Part shown: piece by piece, positions 23,971 through 32,647 of the stretch | Layout of the letters: every line of letters begins with the position of its first letter | Numbering within the stretch: the first letter of the stretch is position 1 | Source of the DNA: Streptomyces sp. NBC_00683 | Lineage (GTDB): Bacteria > Actinomycetota > Actinomycetes > Streptomycetales > Streptomycetaceae | DNA: 64,000 bases | Assembly (NCBI RefSeq): GCF_036226745.1 | Contig: NZ_CP109013.1 | Coordinates: forward strand, 6,510,001-6,574,000 | Direction: 5' to 3' | Translations under genes and position numbers: made by a program | Notes under the pieces: model-generated | What the model was told of the DNA's origin: nothing | Seen by the model: only the letters and a program-made list of their open reading frames with translations | Database searches by the model: none

Positions 23971-24627
23971 ATGACCTTTGCGCCCACCCCGATCCCCTCC
24001 CGGACCCAGTACGTGCTGGAGGCGATCAAGCACGCCATCCTGACAGCGCAGCTGAGACCGGGGCAGGCGCTCGTCGAGACGGAGCTCGCCGCGCAGTTCG
24101 GGGTGTCGAAGACTCCTGTACGTGAGGCGCTGAAGACGCTCGCCGGTACGGGGCTCGTCGTCATGAGCCAGTACAAGGGCGCCACCGTGCGACTCGTCGA
24201 CGCGACCATGGCGCGGGAGGTGTACGACGTGCGCCTGCTCCTGGAGCCCGAGGCGCTGCGCCGCTCCATCACCCGCAAGGCCTCGCTCGACGCGGCACAG
24301 GAGGCCCTGGAGCGCTCCGACTCGGCGGTCGACAAGGCCGACAGGTCGCTCGCGAACCGGGACTTCCACCGCGCGCTCTACCTGCCCTGCGGCAACCCGC
24401 TGCTCTCCCGGATGCTCGACGAGATCCGTGACCAGGCCGCCCTCGTGTCGACCGTCGCTTGGACGGCCATCCCCTCGTGGGAGCGGGAGGCGGCCGAACA
24501 CCGGGAGATCCTGCGGCTCGCCCTCGCGGACGACGCGGCGGCGGCGGCCGGGGCTCTGCACGACCACATCGCGTCGTTCGTGCGCCGCGCCTTCCCCGAC
24601 GACGAAGACGGGGGTGACGCGGCGTGA
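23971..24627 (+). CDS. FCD-type GntR regulator
   Basis: A 218-residue regulator. The GntR winged helix (about 10-75) shows LRPGQALVETELAAQFGVSKTPVREALKTL, and the FCD ligand domain (about 85-210) has the helical pattern DVRLLLEPEALR, NRDFHRALY and AAEHREIL with Asp/His metal-ligand positions. FCD members often respond to sugar acids such as arabonate or galactonate. It is the first gene of an operon with a DapA-family enzyme and an arabonate-type dehydratase, so it probably controls them. Confidence 0.92.
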   Translation: MTFAPTPIPSRTQYVLEAIKHAILTAQLRPGQALVETELAAQFGVSKTPVREALKTLAGTGLVVMSQYKGATVRLVDATMAREVYDVRLLLEPEALRRSITRKASLDAAQEALERSDSAVDKADRSLANRDFHRALYLPCGNPLLSRMLDEIRDQAALVSTVAWTAIPSWEREAAEHREILRLALADDAAAAAGALHDHIASFVRRAFPDDEDGGDAA

Positions 24628-24677
24628 ACAACCAGCTGGAGCTCAACCACCAGCACCTCGACGAAAGGCCAGTCCGC

Positions 24678-25580
24678 ATGGACCTCACCCCGCTGAAGGC
24701 GGCCCTCGCAGACGTTGTGGCGATCCCGGTGACCCCGTTCGCCGAGGACGGGAGCATCGACACGACGGCGCACCGCGCCCTGCTGCGACGGCTCCTCGAC
24801 GGTGGCGTCCGCATCGTCACCCCGAACGGCAACACCGGGGAGTTCTACGCGCTGACCCCCGACGAGCGGCGCGCCGTCACCGAGCTCACCATCGACGAGG
24901 CGGGCGGCCGTGCCACCGTCCTCGTGGGCGTCGGACACGACGTACCGACCGCCGTGGCCGCCGCCGAGCACGCCAGGGACTCCGGCGCCGAGATGGTGAT
25001 GGTGCACCAGCCCGTGCACCCCTACATCTCGCAGGAAGGCTGGATCGACTACCACCGGGCCATCGCCGAGGCCGTTCCGGAGCTCGGAGTCGTCCCGTAC
25101 ATCCGCAATCCGCTCCTCGCCGGCGACCGCCTCGCCGAACTCGCGGACAGCTGCCCCAACGTCATCGGCGTGAAGTACGCCGTCCCGGACGCCGCACGCT
25201 TCGGCGCCTTCGCCCGGGACGCCGGCCTGGAACGCTTCGTCTGGGTCGCGGGACTCGCCGAGCTGTACGCACCCTCCTACTTCGCCACCGGCGCCACCGG
25301 ATTCACCTCCGGCCTCGTCAATGTCGCCCCCGGTGTCTCGCTGGCCATGCTGGGGGCACTGAGGGCGGGCGACTACGCGGCGGCGATGAAGGTCTGGGAG
25401 CAGATCCGCCGCTTCGAGGACCTGCGCGCCGACCGGCAGTCCGCCAACAACGTGACCGTCGTCAAGGAGGCCCTGGCCGCGCTCGGGCTCTGCCGCCGCG
25501 ACGTCCGCGCACCGAGCAGGGTCCTGCCCGAGGCGCAGCGCGCCGAGGTCGCCGACCTGGTGGCGGGGTGGTCCATATGA
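24678..25580 (+). CDS. DapA-family lyase/dehydratase, probable 2-keto-3-deoxy sugar acid enzyme
   Basis: About 300 residues with the DHDPS TIM barrel: TPNGNTGEFYALT (about 41), PYIRNPLL in place of the DapA tyrosine motif region, and the Schiff-base lysine in IGVKYAVPD. The first coding possibility is a GTG at 24624 that overlaps the GntR stop; the ATG at 24678 with AAGG upstream gives a more family-like N-terminus (MDLTPLKAAL). It sits between GntR and an L-arabonate-type dehydratase. By analogy with the non-phosphorylating arabinose route, it may be an L-2-keto-3-deoxyarabonate dehydratase or a KDG-type aldolase. The substrate is inferred from context. Confidence 0.82.
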   Translation: MDLTPLKAALADVVAIPVTPFAEDGSIDTTAHRALLRRLLDGGVRIVTPNGNTGEFYALTPDERRAVTELTIDEAGGRATVLVGVGHDVPTAVAAAEHARDSGAEMVMVHQPVHPYISQEGWIDYHRAIAEAVPELGVVPYIRNPLLAGDRLAELADSCPNVIGVKYAVPDAARFGAFARDAGLERFVWVAGLAELYAPSYFATGATGFTSGLVNVAPGVSLAMLGALRAGDYAAAMKVWEQIRRFEDLRADRQSANNVTVVKEALAALGLCRRDVRAPSRVLPEAQRAEVADLVAGWSI

Positions 25581-27316
25581 CAGGTACCGAGGGCACGCGC
25601 ATCACTCCCGAGGAGCTGCGCAGCCACCAGTGGTACGGAACGGACGGGCTCCGTTCGTTCAGCCACCGCGCCCGCACCCGCCAGCTCGGCTACCTCCCCG
25701 AGGAGCACCTGGGCAAGCCGGTCATCGCGATCCTCAACACCTGGTCCGACATCAACCCCTGCCACGTCCACCTGCGCGACCGCGCGCAGGCCGTCAAGCG
25801 GGGCGTCTGGCAGGCGGGCGGCTTCCCGCTCGAGTTCCCGGTCTCCACACTCTCGGAGACCTTCCAGAAGCCGACTCCGATGCTCTACCGCAACATGCTC
25901 GCGATGGAGACGGAGGAGCTGCTGCGCTCCTACCCCGTCGACGGCGCCGTGCTGCTGGGCGGCTGCGACAAGTCGACGCCCGCGCTCCTCATGGGCGCGG
26001 CCTCCGTCGACCTGCCGACCGTGTTCGTGCCCGCCGGGCCGATGCTGCCGGGCCACTGGCGCAACGAAGTGCTCGGCTCGGGTACGGACATGTGGAAGTA
26101 CTGGGACGACAAGCGGGCCGGGCTCATCGGTGACTGCGAAATGGCCGAGCTGGAGAACGGGCTCGCCCGTTCGCCCGGCCACTGCATGACGATGGGCACC
26201 GCGTCGACCCTGACGGCCGCCGCCGAGGCGCTGGGCGTCACGGTTCCGGGCGCCTCGTCCATCCCGGCCGTCGACTCCGGTCACGACCGGATGGCGGCGC
26301 AGTCCGGGCTCAGGATCGTCGAACTGGTCTGGCAGCAGCTCACGTTGTCGAAGATCCTCACCGCCGACGCGTACGAGGACGCCGTCGCCACCGTTCTCGC
26401 GCTCGGCGGCTCCACCAACGCCGTCATCCACCTCACCGCGATGGCGGGCCGGTCCGGGGTGAAGCTCACCCTGGACGACTTCGACCGCATCGCCCGCACC
26501 GTCCCGGTCCTCGCCAACCTCCGGCCCGGCGGCAAGTACCTGATGGAGGACTTCCACTTCGCCGGCGGACTGCCCGGATTCCTGGCCCGGCTCACCGACG
26601 TACTGCATCTGGACCGTCCCACCGTCTCGCACACCACGCTGCGCGAACAGCTCGACGGGGCGCTGGTGCACAACTCCGACGTCATCCGGGAGCGGGACAA
26701 CCCCCTGGTCGAGGAGGGCGGCGTGGCGGTGCTGCGCGGCAACCTCTGCCCCGACGGCGCGGTCATCAAGCACATCGCCGCCGAGCCCCACCTGCTGCGC
26801 CACACCGGTCCCGCGGTCGTCTTCGACGACTACAAGGAGATGCAGCGCACCATCAACGACCCGGCCCTGGCCCTCACTCCGGACCATGTGCTGGTGCTGC
26901 GCAACGCCGGGCCCAAGGGCGGTCCAGGCATGCCCGAGTACGGCATGCTGCCGATCCCGGACTACCTGCTGAAGCAGGGTGTACGGGACATGGTGCGGAT
27001 CTCCGACGCCCGGATGAGCGGCACCAGTTACGGGGCGTGCGTGCTGCACATCGCGCCCGAGTCGTTCGTCGGCGGGCCGCTCGCCCTGGTGCGCACCGGT
27101 GACCTGATCACCCTGGACGTCGAGGCGCGGCTGCTCCACCTCGATGTTCCCGACGATGAGCTGGAGCTGCGCAGGGCCCGGTGGACACCGCCGCCCGCAC
27201 GGTACGGGCGCGGCTACGGGGCGCTCTACCAGGACCAGATCACCCAGGCCGACACCGGATGCGACTTCGCGTTCCTGGCCAGGCAGGGAGACGTGCCCGA
27301 CCCGTACGCGGGCTGA
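25577..27316 (+). CDS. IlvD/Edd-family sugar-acid dehydratase, L-arabonate dehydratase type
   Basis: A 579-residue Fe-S dehydratase. Three cluster cysteines are visible: C62 (NPCHVH), C130 (GGCDKSTPA) and C203 (PGHCMTMGTAS). Their spacings of 68 and 73 match what I recall for L-arabonate dehydratase. GGSTNAVIHL and the C-terminal SDARMSGTSYG motif are also present. Length and the HWRNEVLGSGTDMWKYWD segment favour the sugar-acid branch over IlvD itself. It dehydrates an aldonic acid (probably L-arabonate or a related acid) to the 2-keto-3-deoxy acid. The start overlaps the previous stop (ATGA), so it is in the GntR operon. Confidence 0.87.
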   Translation: MTGTEGTRITPEELRSHQWYGTDGLRSFSHRARTRQLGYLPEEHLGKPVIAILNTWSDINPCHVHLRDRAQAVKRGVWQAGGFPLEFPVSTLSETFQKPTPMLYRNMLAMETEELLRSYPVDGAVLLGGCDKSTPALLMGAASVDLPTVFVPAGPMLPGHWRNEVLGSGTDMWKYWDDKRAGLIGDCEMAELENGLARSPGHCMTMGTASTLTAAAEALGVTVPGASSIPAVDSGHDRMAAQSGLRIVELVWQQLTLSKILTADAYEDAVATVLALGGSTNAVIHLTAMAGRSGVKLTLDDFDRIARTVPVLANLRPGGKYLMEDFHFAGGLPGFLARLTDVLHLDRPTVSHTTLREQLDGALVHNSDVIRERDNPLVEEGGVAVLRGNLCPDGAVIKHIAAEPHLLRHTGPAVVFDDYKEMQRTINDPALALTPDHVLVLRNAGPKGGPGMPEYGMLPIPDYLLKQGVRDMVRISDARMSGTSYGACVLHIAPESFVGGPLALVRTGDLITLDVEARLLHLDVPDDELELRRARWTPPPARYGRGYGALYQDQITQADTGCDFAFLARQGDVPDPYAG

Positions 27317-27348
27317 AACCGGGCGAAGAGAATTCCGCGCACCGATCC

Positions 27349-27364
27349 GTTCGGTACACCGAAC
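27349..27364 (+). promoter_or_regulatory. IclR-type dyad GTTCGGTACACCGAAC upstream of the sugar ABC operon
   Basis: The 7-bp arms GTTCGGT and ACCGAAC are perfectly complementary around a 2-bp centre. The half-site ACCGAAC recurs in the dyad upstream of the aldehyde dehydrogenase (47230-47245), next to an IclR gene. It lies 98 bases before the first permease gene. Confidence 0.55.
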
Positions 27365-27372
27365 GACATGCG

Positions 27373-27384
27373 GTAAGCGCTTGC
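27373..27384 (+). promoter_or_regulatory. LacI-type operator GTAAGCGCTTGC
   Basis: A near-perfect palindrome around AAGCGCTT, the core of many LacI-family operators. It lies 9 bp downstream of the IclR-type dyad and 77 bases before the ABC permease gene, so the operon may have two layers of sugar control. The LacI gene in this window (60923) belongs to another transporter, so the cognate regulator may be elsewhere. Confidence 0.5.
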
Positions 27385-27461
27385 ACGGCACACGCACCAC
27401 CGCACAGCACAAGCACCACCGCACGGCACATCCAGCACTTCCCAGAGATCGGAGACGTGTC

Positions 27462-28394
27462 ATGGCCCAATCCGCAGCCGTGGCCACACCGCCGCCCAAG
27501 GTGCCCCGGCGCCGCTCGGCGAGCCCCCGCCGCCTGCCGTATCTGCTGATAGCGCCCGCGGGCCTGCTGATGCTGGGCTTCATCGCCTATCCGGTGATCA
27601 GCGTCTTCTACTACAGCCTGCAGAACTACAACGTCACCAAGCCGTGGCGGAACGGCTTCGCCGGTTTCGACAACTTCACCCGCATCTTCACCGAGGACGA
27701 GCAGTTCTGGCCGACGCTCGGCTTCAGCGCCCAATGGGTCTTCACCCAGGTCACGTTGCAGCTCGCACTCGGTCTCGCACTCGCGCTGATCGTCAACCAG
27801 AGCTTCATCGGCCGCGGCATCTCGCGCGCCATGGTCTTCTCGCCCTGGGCCGTCTCCGGGGTGCTGACCAGCACCATCTGGATCCTGCTCTACAACTCCT
27901 CGACCGGCTTCAGCCGCTATCTCGCGGACGCCGGAATCGGCGAGTACGGCACCTCGGTGCTCTCCGACACCGGGACCGTCTTCTGGGCGGCGACCATCTC
28001 CGAACTCTGGCGCGGTGTCCCCTTCTTCGCCATCCTCATCCTCGCCGACCTGCAGTCCGTCTCGAAGGAGCTGTACGAGGCGGCATCGGTCGACGGCGCG
28101 GGCAGGCTGCGGCAGTTCTTCCACATCACCCTCCCGCACCTGCGGGACGCGATCATCCTCGCCACGCTGCTGCGCGGTGTCTGGGAGTTCAACAACGTCG
28201 ACCTCCTCTACACCCTCACCGGCGGCGGACCGGCCGGCGAAACCACCACCCTGCCGCTCTATGTGGCCAATACCGGTATCGAGGGCCACGACTTCGGCTA
28301 CGCCTCGGCGCTCACCACCGTCGCCTTCGTGATCCTCCTCTTCTGCTCGATCGTCTATCTGCGCCTGAGCAAGTTCGGAGGCGACCACAAGTGA
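27462..28394 (+). CDS. Sugar ABC transporter permease (MalF type)
   Basis: A 310-residue inner-membrane permease with six hydrophobic helices after a basic N-terminal tail. The EAA coupling loop is ELYEAASVDGAGRLRQFFHITLPHL-like, with EAA-x3-G and I-x-LP (about 206-228). It begins the operon of pectin-use genes, and its partner permease overlaps by four bases. The importer would take up a pectin- or arabinan-derived oligosaccharide. As is normal in Streptomyces, no ATPase gene is linked; the general MsiK ATPase probably serves it. Confidence 0.93.
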   Translation: MAQSAAVATPPPKVPRRRSASPRRLPYLLIAPAGLLMLGFIAYPVISVFYYSLQNYNVTKPWRNGFAGFDNFTRIFTEDEQFWPTLGFSAQWVFTQVTLQLALGLALALIVNQSFIGRGISRAMVFSPWAVSGVLTSTIWILLYNSSTGFSRYLADAGIGEYGTSVLSDTGTVFWAATISELWRGVPFFAILILADLQSVSKELYEAASVDGAGRLRQFFHITLPHLRDAIILATLLRGVWEFNNVDLLYTLTGGGPAGETTTLPLYVANTGIEGHDFGYASALTTVAFVILLFCSIVYLRLSKFGGDHK

Positions 28395-29302
28395 CTGCCG
28401 CACTCGCAGAGAAGAACAGCGCACCGGGACGGTCTGTGCGACACAGCGCCCCGCCGCCCTCCTCGACCCGCCGACCCAAGCGCGAGCGTGCCTTCGACGA
28501 CGTACCGCGCTGGCAGATCTACGTGCCGCTCGGCATCTACCTGCTCTTCACGCTCATCCCGTTCTACTGGATGTTCCTGTTCGCCGTACGGCCCGCCGGC
28601 TCCACCTCGCTGGTGCCCTGGCCGATGACGGGAGAGCACTTCTCCAAGGTCTGGAACGAGCGGAGCTTCGCGCTCTTCTTCCAGAACAGCATGATCGTCG
28701 GCGTCTGCACGCTGTTCGCCACGACCCTGGTCGCGCTCGCCGGCGGCTATGCCCTGGCCCGGTTCAACTTCAAGATCAAGAGCGCGTTCATGCTGGCGCT
28801 GCTCTGCTCGCAGTTCATCCCGGGCGCGCTGATGCTCGTACCGCTCTTCGAGATCTTCAAGAACCTCCAGATGATCAACTCCCTCGGGAGCGTCGTCATC
28901 GCGGAGACCGTCTTCCAGCTGCCCCTGTCGATCATCCTGATCAGCGGCTTCATCAAGAACGTGCCGGTCTCCCTGGAGGAGGCCGCCTGGGTGGACGGCT
29001 GCTCGCGCTTCAGGGCCTTCTGCGCGGTCGTCCTGCCGCTGCTGCGACCCGGACTGATCGCCGTCGGCTCCTTCGCCTTCGTCCACAGCTGGAACCACTT
29101 CCTGTTCGCCCTGATGTTCCTCAGCGAGCAGGACAAGCAGACGATCCCGGTCGGCCTGAACACCCTGATCGGCGCCGACAGCGTCGACCTGGGGGCGCTG
29201 GCCGCGGGCGGTGTCATCGCCGCGGTGCCCGTGGTGATCGTCTTCGCCTTCATCCAGAAGTGGCTGATCACCGGCTTCAGCGCCGGCGCAGTGAAGGGCT
29301 GA
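28391..29302 (+). CDS. Sugar ABC transporter permease (MalG type)
   Basis: A 303-residue permease, the second membrane subunit. It has a proline/serine-rich N-terminus, six membrane helices and an EAA loop (LEEAAWVDGCSRFRAF ... LPLLRPG, about 196-217). The start is a GTG overlapping the previous stop. Directly downstream, with only five bases between, is a secreted pectate lyase, which links import and extracellular depolymerisation in one transcript. Confidence 0.93.
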   Translation: MTAALAEKNSAPGRSVRHSAPPPSSTRRPKRERAFDDVPRWQIYVPLGIYLLFTLIPFYWMFLFAVRPAGSTSLVPWPMTGEHFSKVWNERSFALFFQNSMIVGVCTLFATTLVALAGGYALARFNFKIKSAFMLALLCSQFIPGALMLVPLFEIFKNLQMINSLGSVVIAETVFQLPLSIILISGFIKNVPVSLEEAAWVDGCSRFRAFCAVVLPLLRPGLIAVGSFAFVHSWNHFLFALMFLSEQDKQTIPVGLNTLIGADSVDLGALAAGGVIAAVPVVIVFAFIQKWLITGFSAGAVKG

Positions 29303-29307
29303 CGGAC

Positions 29308-30660
29308 ATGACCCCACACCTCCGCCCCCGCGCCGCGCGCCGCGCCGCCGCCGCGCTCGCCCTGCTCCTCGGCAGCCTGGCCCTCCAGCCGGGCGCCGAG
29401 GCCGCCACCCCGGCACCGGCGGCGCAGCCGCCCGCCGCGGACCGCGACCTCGGCCGGGAGGTCCTCGCCGCCGACGACGGCTGGGCCGCCGAAGGTACCG
29501 GGACCACCGGTGGCTCGGCCGCCGACGACGCCCACGTCTTCACCGTGCGCACCAGGGCCCAGCTCGTCGCCGCGCTGGACGGCGGCAGCTCCGTACCCAA
29601 GATCATCCGTGTCGCCGGGACCATCGACGCGAACACCGACGACCGGGGACGGCGGCTGGACTGCGCCGACTACGCCACCGACGGCTACGCCCTCGACGCG
29701 TACCTCGCCGCCTACGACCCCCGTACCTGGGGCGGCGCCAAGCCCGCGGGGCCGCAGGAGGACGCCCGCAAGGCGTCCGCCGCCCGCCAGGCCGAACGCG
29801 TGGAGCTGCTCATCGGCTCCAACACCACGCTCGTCGGCGTGGGCCGCAGCGGCGTACTCAAGGGCGCGAGCCTCCAGGTCAAGGACGCCGACAACGTCAT
29901 CGTCCGCAACCTCGAACTCCGCGACGCCTACGACTGCTTCCCGGCCTGGCAGCCCAACACCGGCGGACTCGGCGACTGGAAGACCGCGTACGACACCCTG
30001 TGGCTGCGCGGCGCCACCCACGTCTGGGTCGACCACGTCACCGCGAGCGACAAGGGCCACCCGGACGACCGCGAACCGACCTACTTCGGACGCAACTTCC
30101 TGCGCCACGACGGGCTCCTCGACATCACCAACGGCGCCGACCTCGTCACCGTCTCCTGGAGCCGGTTCGCCGACCACGACAAGGCGATCCTCATCGGCAA
30201 CGGCGACGGCGTCACCACCGACCGCGGCAAGCTCCGCGTCACCCTGCACCACAACGAGTTCCACTCCGTCGTGCAGCGCGCGCCCCGCGTCCGCTTCGGC
30301 CAGGTCCACCTCTACAACAACCGCTACGTCATCCCCGGGGAGGGCGACTACCGCTACTCCCTCGGCGTCTCGACCGAGTCCCGGATCGTCGCCGAGAACA
30401 ACTCCTTCGAGAGCCCCGGCCACGTAGAGGTCGCCGACCTGCTGAAGAGCTGGAACGGCAGTGCCCTCACCCAGCGCGGCACCGTGTTCAACGGCTTCCC
30501 CGTCGACCTGGTCTCCATCTACAACGCCTACAACTCCGGCAGCGAGACCGATCTCGCCACCGACACCGGCTGGACACCCACCCTGCACGGCCCGGTCGAC
30601 AGCGCCGAACGCGCCGCCGCCGACGTCGCCCGCGAGGCCGGAGCGGGGAGGGCCGGATGA
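29308..30660 (+). CDS. Secreted PL1 pectate lyase
   Basis: A 450-residue protein with a Sec-type signal (basic start, hydrophobic stretch, AEA/AAT cleavage area at about 35). The PL1 right-handed beta helix follows: GGSAADDAHVFTV, IIRVAGTID, SNTTLVGVG, VIVRNLELRD, VWVDHVTAS, HDGLLDITNGADLVTVSW and the catalytic-site RAPRVRFG (arginine). It cleaves de-esterified homogalacturonan by beta elimination with calcium. It is closely similar in layout to the PL1 gene at 36683, including the same insert with a YATDGYALDAYLAAYDP-like segment, which suggests duplication. It overlaps the next gene by four bases. Confidence 0.93.
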   Translation: MTPHLRPRAARRAAAALALLLGSLALQPGAEAATPAPAAQPPAADRDLGREVLAADDGWAAEGTGTTGGSAADDAHVFTVRTRAQLVAALDGGSSVPKIIRVAGTIDANTDDRGRRLDCADYATDGYALDAYLAAYDPRTWGGAKPAGPQEDARKASAARQAERVELLIGSNTTLVGVGRSGVLKGASLQVKDADNVIVRNLELRDAYDCFPAWQPNTGGLGDWKTAYDTLWLRGATHVWVDHVTASDKGHPDDREPTYFGRNFLRHDGLLDITNGADLVTVSWSRFADHDKAILIGNGDGVTTDRGKLRVTLHHNEFHSVVQRAPRVRFGQVHLYNNRYVIPGEGDYRYSLGVSTESRIVAENNSFESPGHVEVADLLKSWNGSALTQRGTVFNGFPVDLVSIYNAYNSGSETDLATDTGWTPTLHGPVDSAERAAADVAREAGAGRAG

Positions 30661-31826
30661 CCACGACACCGCTGACCATCGTCCTGGCCGGCGCCCGGGG
30701 CCACGGCCGCTGGCACCTCGCCAACATCCGCCGCCTCCAGCACCAGGGCCTCGTCAGGCTGGCCGGGATCTGCGAACTGAACCCGCTGACCGACGGCGAA
30801 CTCGACGCGTTCGCCGGAGAGATGCCCGAGCAGTCCGCCGACTTCGGTGCGCTCCTCGACTCCACCGGGGCCCGCGCCGCCATCATCTGCACCCCCATCC
30901 CGACCCACACCGCGCTGGCCCTGACGGCGGCGGCCCGCGGCGTCCACCTCCTCCTGGAGAAGCCGCCCGCCGCGACCTGGGCCGACTACGCCCGCATGGC
31001 CGACGGTGTACGGGAAGCCGGCATCGCCTGCCAGGTCGGCTTCCAGTCCTTCGGCTCGCACGCCGTGCCCGCCATCAAGGAACTCGTACGCTCCGGAGCC
31101 ATCGGGAACGTACGCGGCATCGGCGCCGCCGGTGCCTGGGTCCGCGACGACGCCTACTTCCGGCGGGCGCCCTGGGCCGGCCGCCGCACCCTGGGCGGCA
31201 CGGACGTGGTCGACGGTGTGCTCACCAACCCGCTGGCACACGCCCTCGCCACGGCGCTCGAACTCGCCGACCGGGGCACCGCCGAGGACGTGGCGTCCAT
31301 CGAGACCGAGCTGTTCCGGGCCCACGACATCGAGGCGGACGACACCAGCTGCGTCCGCGTCACCACCACCGACGGGCTGCCGGTCACCGCCGCGGTCACC
31401 CTCTGCGCCGAAGAGGCCGGGGAGCCCTACGTGATCGTCCACGGCGACCGGGGGCGCATCACCTTCTGGTACAAGCAGGACCGGGTCCTCGTCCAGCGCG
31501 CGGGACACGGTCCCGAGGAAGCCGTGCACGGGCGGACCGACCTCCTGGAGAACCTCGTCGACCACCTGGTGCGGGGCACCGACCTGCTCGTACCGCCCCA
31601 CCGCACCGGCGCGTTCATGCGGGTCGTCGAGGCCGTGCGCACCGCCCCCGAACCCACCGCGCTGCCCGCCGGCGCCTGGGTCACCCGGCCCGCCGAGACC
31701 GGTGGCGGGGTGCGGCGCATCGTGCGCGGCATCGACGCCATGGTCGCCGCGGGGGCCGACACCCTCACCCTCTTCTCCGAACTAGGCGCCCCCTGGGCGC
31801 AACCCAGCGAGGTGAGCACACCGTGA
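30657..31826 (+). CDS. Gfo/Idh/MocA-family oxidoreductase
   Basis: A 389-residue NAD(P)-dependent oxidoreductase. The N-terminal Rossmann domain shows LAGARGHGRWH and the substrate-lysine motif LLLEKPPAATW (about 99), followed by CQVGFQSF and the alpha/beta dimer domain. Such enzymes oxidise or reduce sugars and sugar acids. Coupling to a DUF6807 gene, a PL1 lyase and a GH43 enzyme suggests that it acts on an arabinose- or galacturonate-containing fragment, possibly as an aldose dehydrogenase. The exact reaction is unknown. Confidence 0.9.
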   Translation: MTTTPLTIVLAGARGHGRWHLANIRRLQHQGLVRLAGICELNPLTDGELDAFAGEMPEQSADFGALLDSTGARAAIICTPIPTHTALALTAAARGVHLLLEKPPAATWADYARMADGVREAGIACQVGFQSFGSHAVPAIKELVRSGAIGNVRGIGAAGAWVRDDAYFRRAPWAGRRTLGGTDVVDGVLTNPLAHALATALELADRGTAEDVASIETELFRAHDIEADDTSCVRVTTTDGLPVTAAVTLCAEEAGEPYVIVHGDRGRITFWYKQDRVLVQRAGHGPEEAVHGRTDLLENLVDHLVRGTDLLVPPHRTGAFMRVVEAVRTAPEPTALPAGAWVTRPAETGGGVRRIVRGIDAMVAAGADTLTLFSELGAPWAQPSEVSTP

Positions 31827-32647
31827 CCACCGCACTCCTCAGCTGCGCCGGACGCCCCGTAGGCCGCTACAGCTACCGGCCCGGGACGGACAGCCGCCCC
31901 TACCTCCACCCCGTCACCACCCTGGCGGGCACCCCCGTCACCGAGGAACGCCCCGCCGACCACATCCACCACCTGGGCGCCTCCGTCGCCGTCCCCGACG
32001 TGGCCGGGCACAACTTCTGGGGCGGGCGCACCTTCGTCCGCGACCAGGGCCCCACCGAGCTCGACAACCACGGGGTCCAGCGCCACCTCGGCTGGAAGCT
32101 CCGCGACCCGGACGGCTTCGTGGAGGAGCTCAGCTGGGAGGCCGACGGCACCGAGCTGCTGCGCGAGCACCGCACGGTCGCCGTCCATGAACTCACCGAC
32201 ACCGCCTGGGCGCTGGACTTCTCCTTCTCGCTGACCAACCGCGGCAGCACGGACCTCTCCATCGGCAGCCCCGCCACCAACGGCCGGCCCGGCGCCGGAT
32301 ACGGCGGCTTCTTCTGGCGCGCCCCCAAGGAACCCACCGCGCCCGGTGTGTTCAGCGGCACCCTCGACGGCGAGGAGGCGGTGCACGGCAGGGCCGCCGA
32401 CTGGCTGGCGCTGACCGGCGACGGCTGGACCCTCGTCTTCGCCGGGGCGACCGACGAGACCCGGCGCGACCCGTGGTTCGTACGGACCACCGAGTACCCG
32501 GGCGTCGGATCCTCCCTCGCCGCTGACCGGCGGCTCCCCGTCGCGGCCGGCGCCACCGTCGTACGCCGGGTGGTCACCGTCATAGCCGACGGCACGCTCG
32601 ACCGGGAGACCGCCGCCGGCTACGTCCGCAAGGTGGCGACCGCATGA
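31823..32647 (+). CDS. DUF6807 (PmoA-family) protein
   Basis: A 274-residue protein of the DUF6807 family, sometimes labelled PmoA. The RPADHIHHLGASVAV and HNFWGGRTFVRDQG segments, with several histidines, are the family signature and could bind metal or a sugar. It is encoded between a Gfo/Idh/MocA gene and GH43, with 4-base overlaps on both sides, and such pairing with Gfo/Idh genes is common. It has no relation to methane oxidation here. Its activity is not known; a role in sugar processing is inferred from the operon. Confidence 0.8.
   Translation: MTTALLSCAGRPVGRYSYRPGTDSRPYLHPVTTLAGTPVTEERPADHIHHLGASVAVPDVAGHNFWGGRTFVRDQGPTELDNHGVQRHLGWKLRDPDGFVEELSWEADGTELLREHRTVAVHELTDTAWALDFSFSLTNRGSTDLSIGSPATNGRPGAGYGGFFWRAPKEPTAPGVFSGTLDGEEAVHGRAADWLALTGDGWTLVFAGATDETRRDPWFVRTTEYPGVGSSLAADRRLPVAAGATVVRRVVTVIADGTLDRETAAGYVRKVATA

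Noticed and set aside
25373..27583. 736-codon minus-strand open frame opposite the arabonate-type dehydratase
   Set aside because: It mirrors the plus-strand genes with strong families (DapA-like, IlvD/Edd). Its product is low-complexity Gly/Val/Arg/Asp, a GC-rich shadow.
28747..30669. 640-codon minus-strand open frame across the second permease and PL1 gene
   Set aside because: It covers two unmistakable plus-strand genes and has no domain. Shadow frame.
31823..32647. Methane monooxygenase subunit (PmoA)
   Set aside because: The family nickname is misleading: it is DUF6807, soluble, and sits in a polysaccharide operon.
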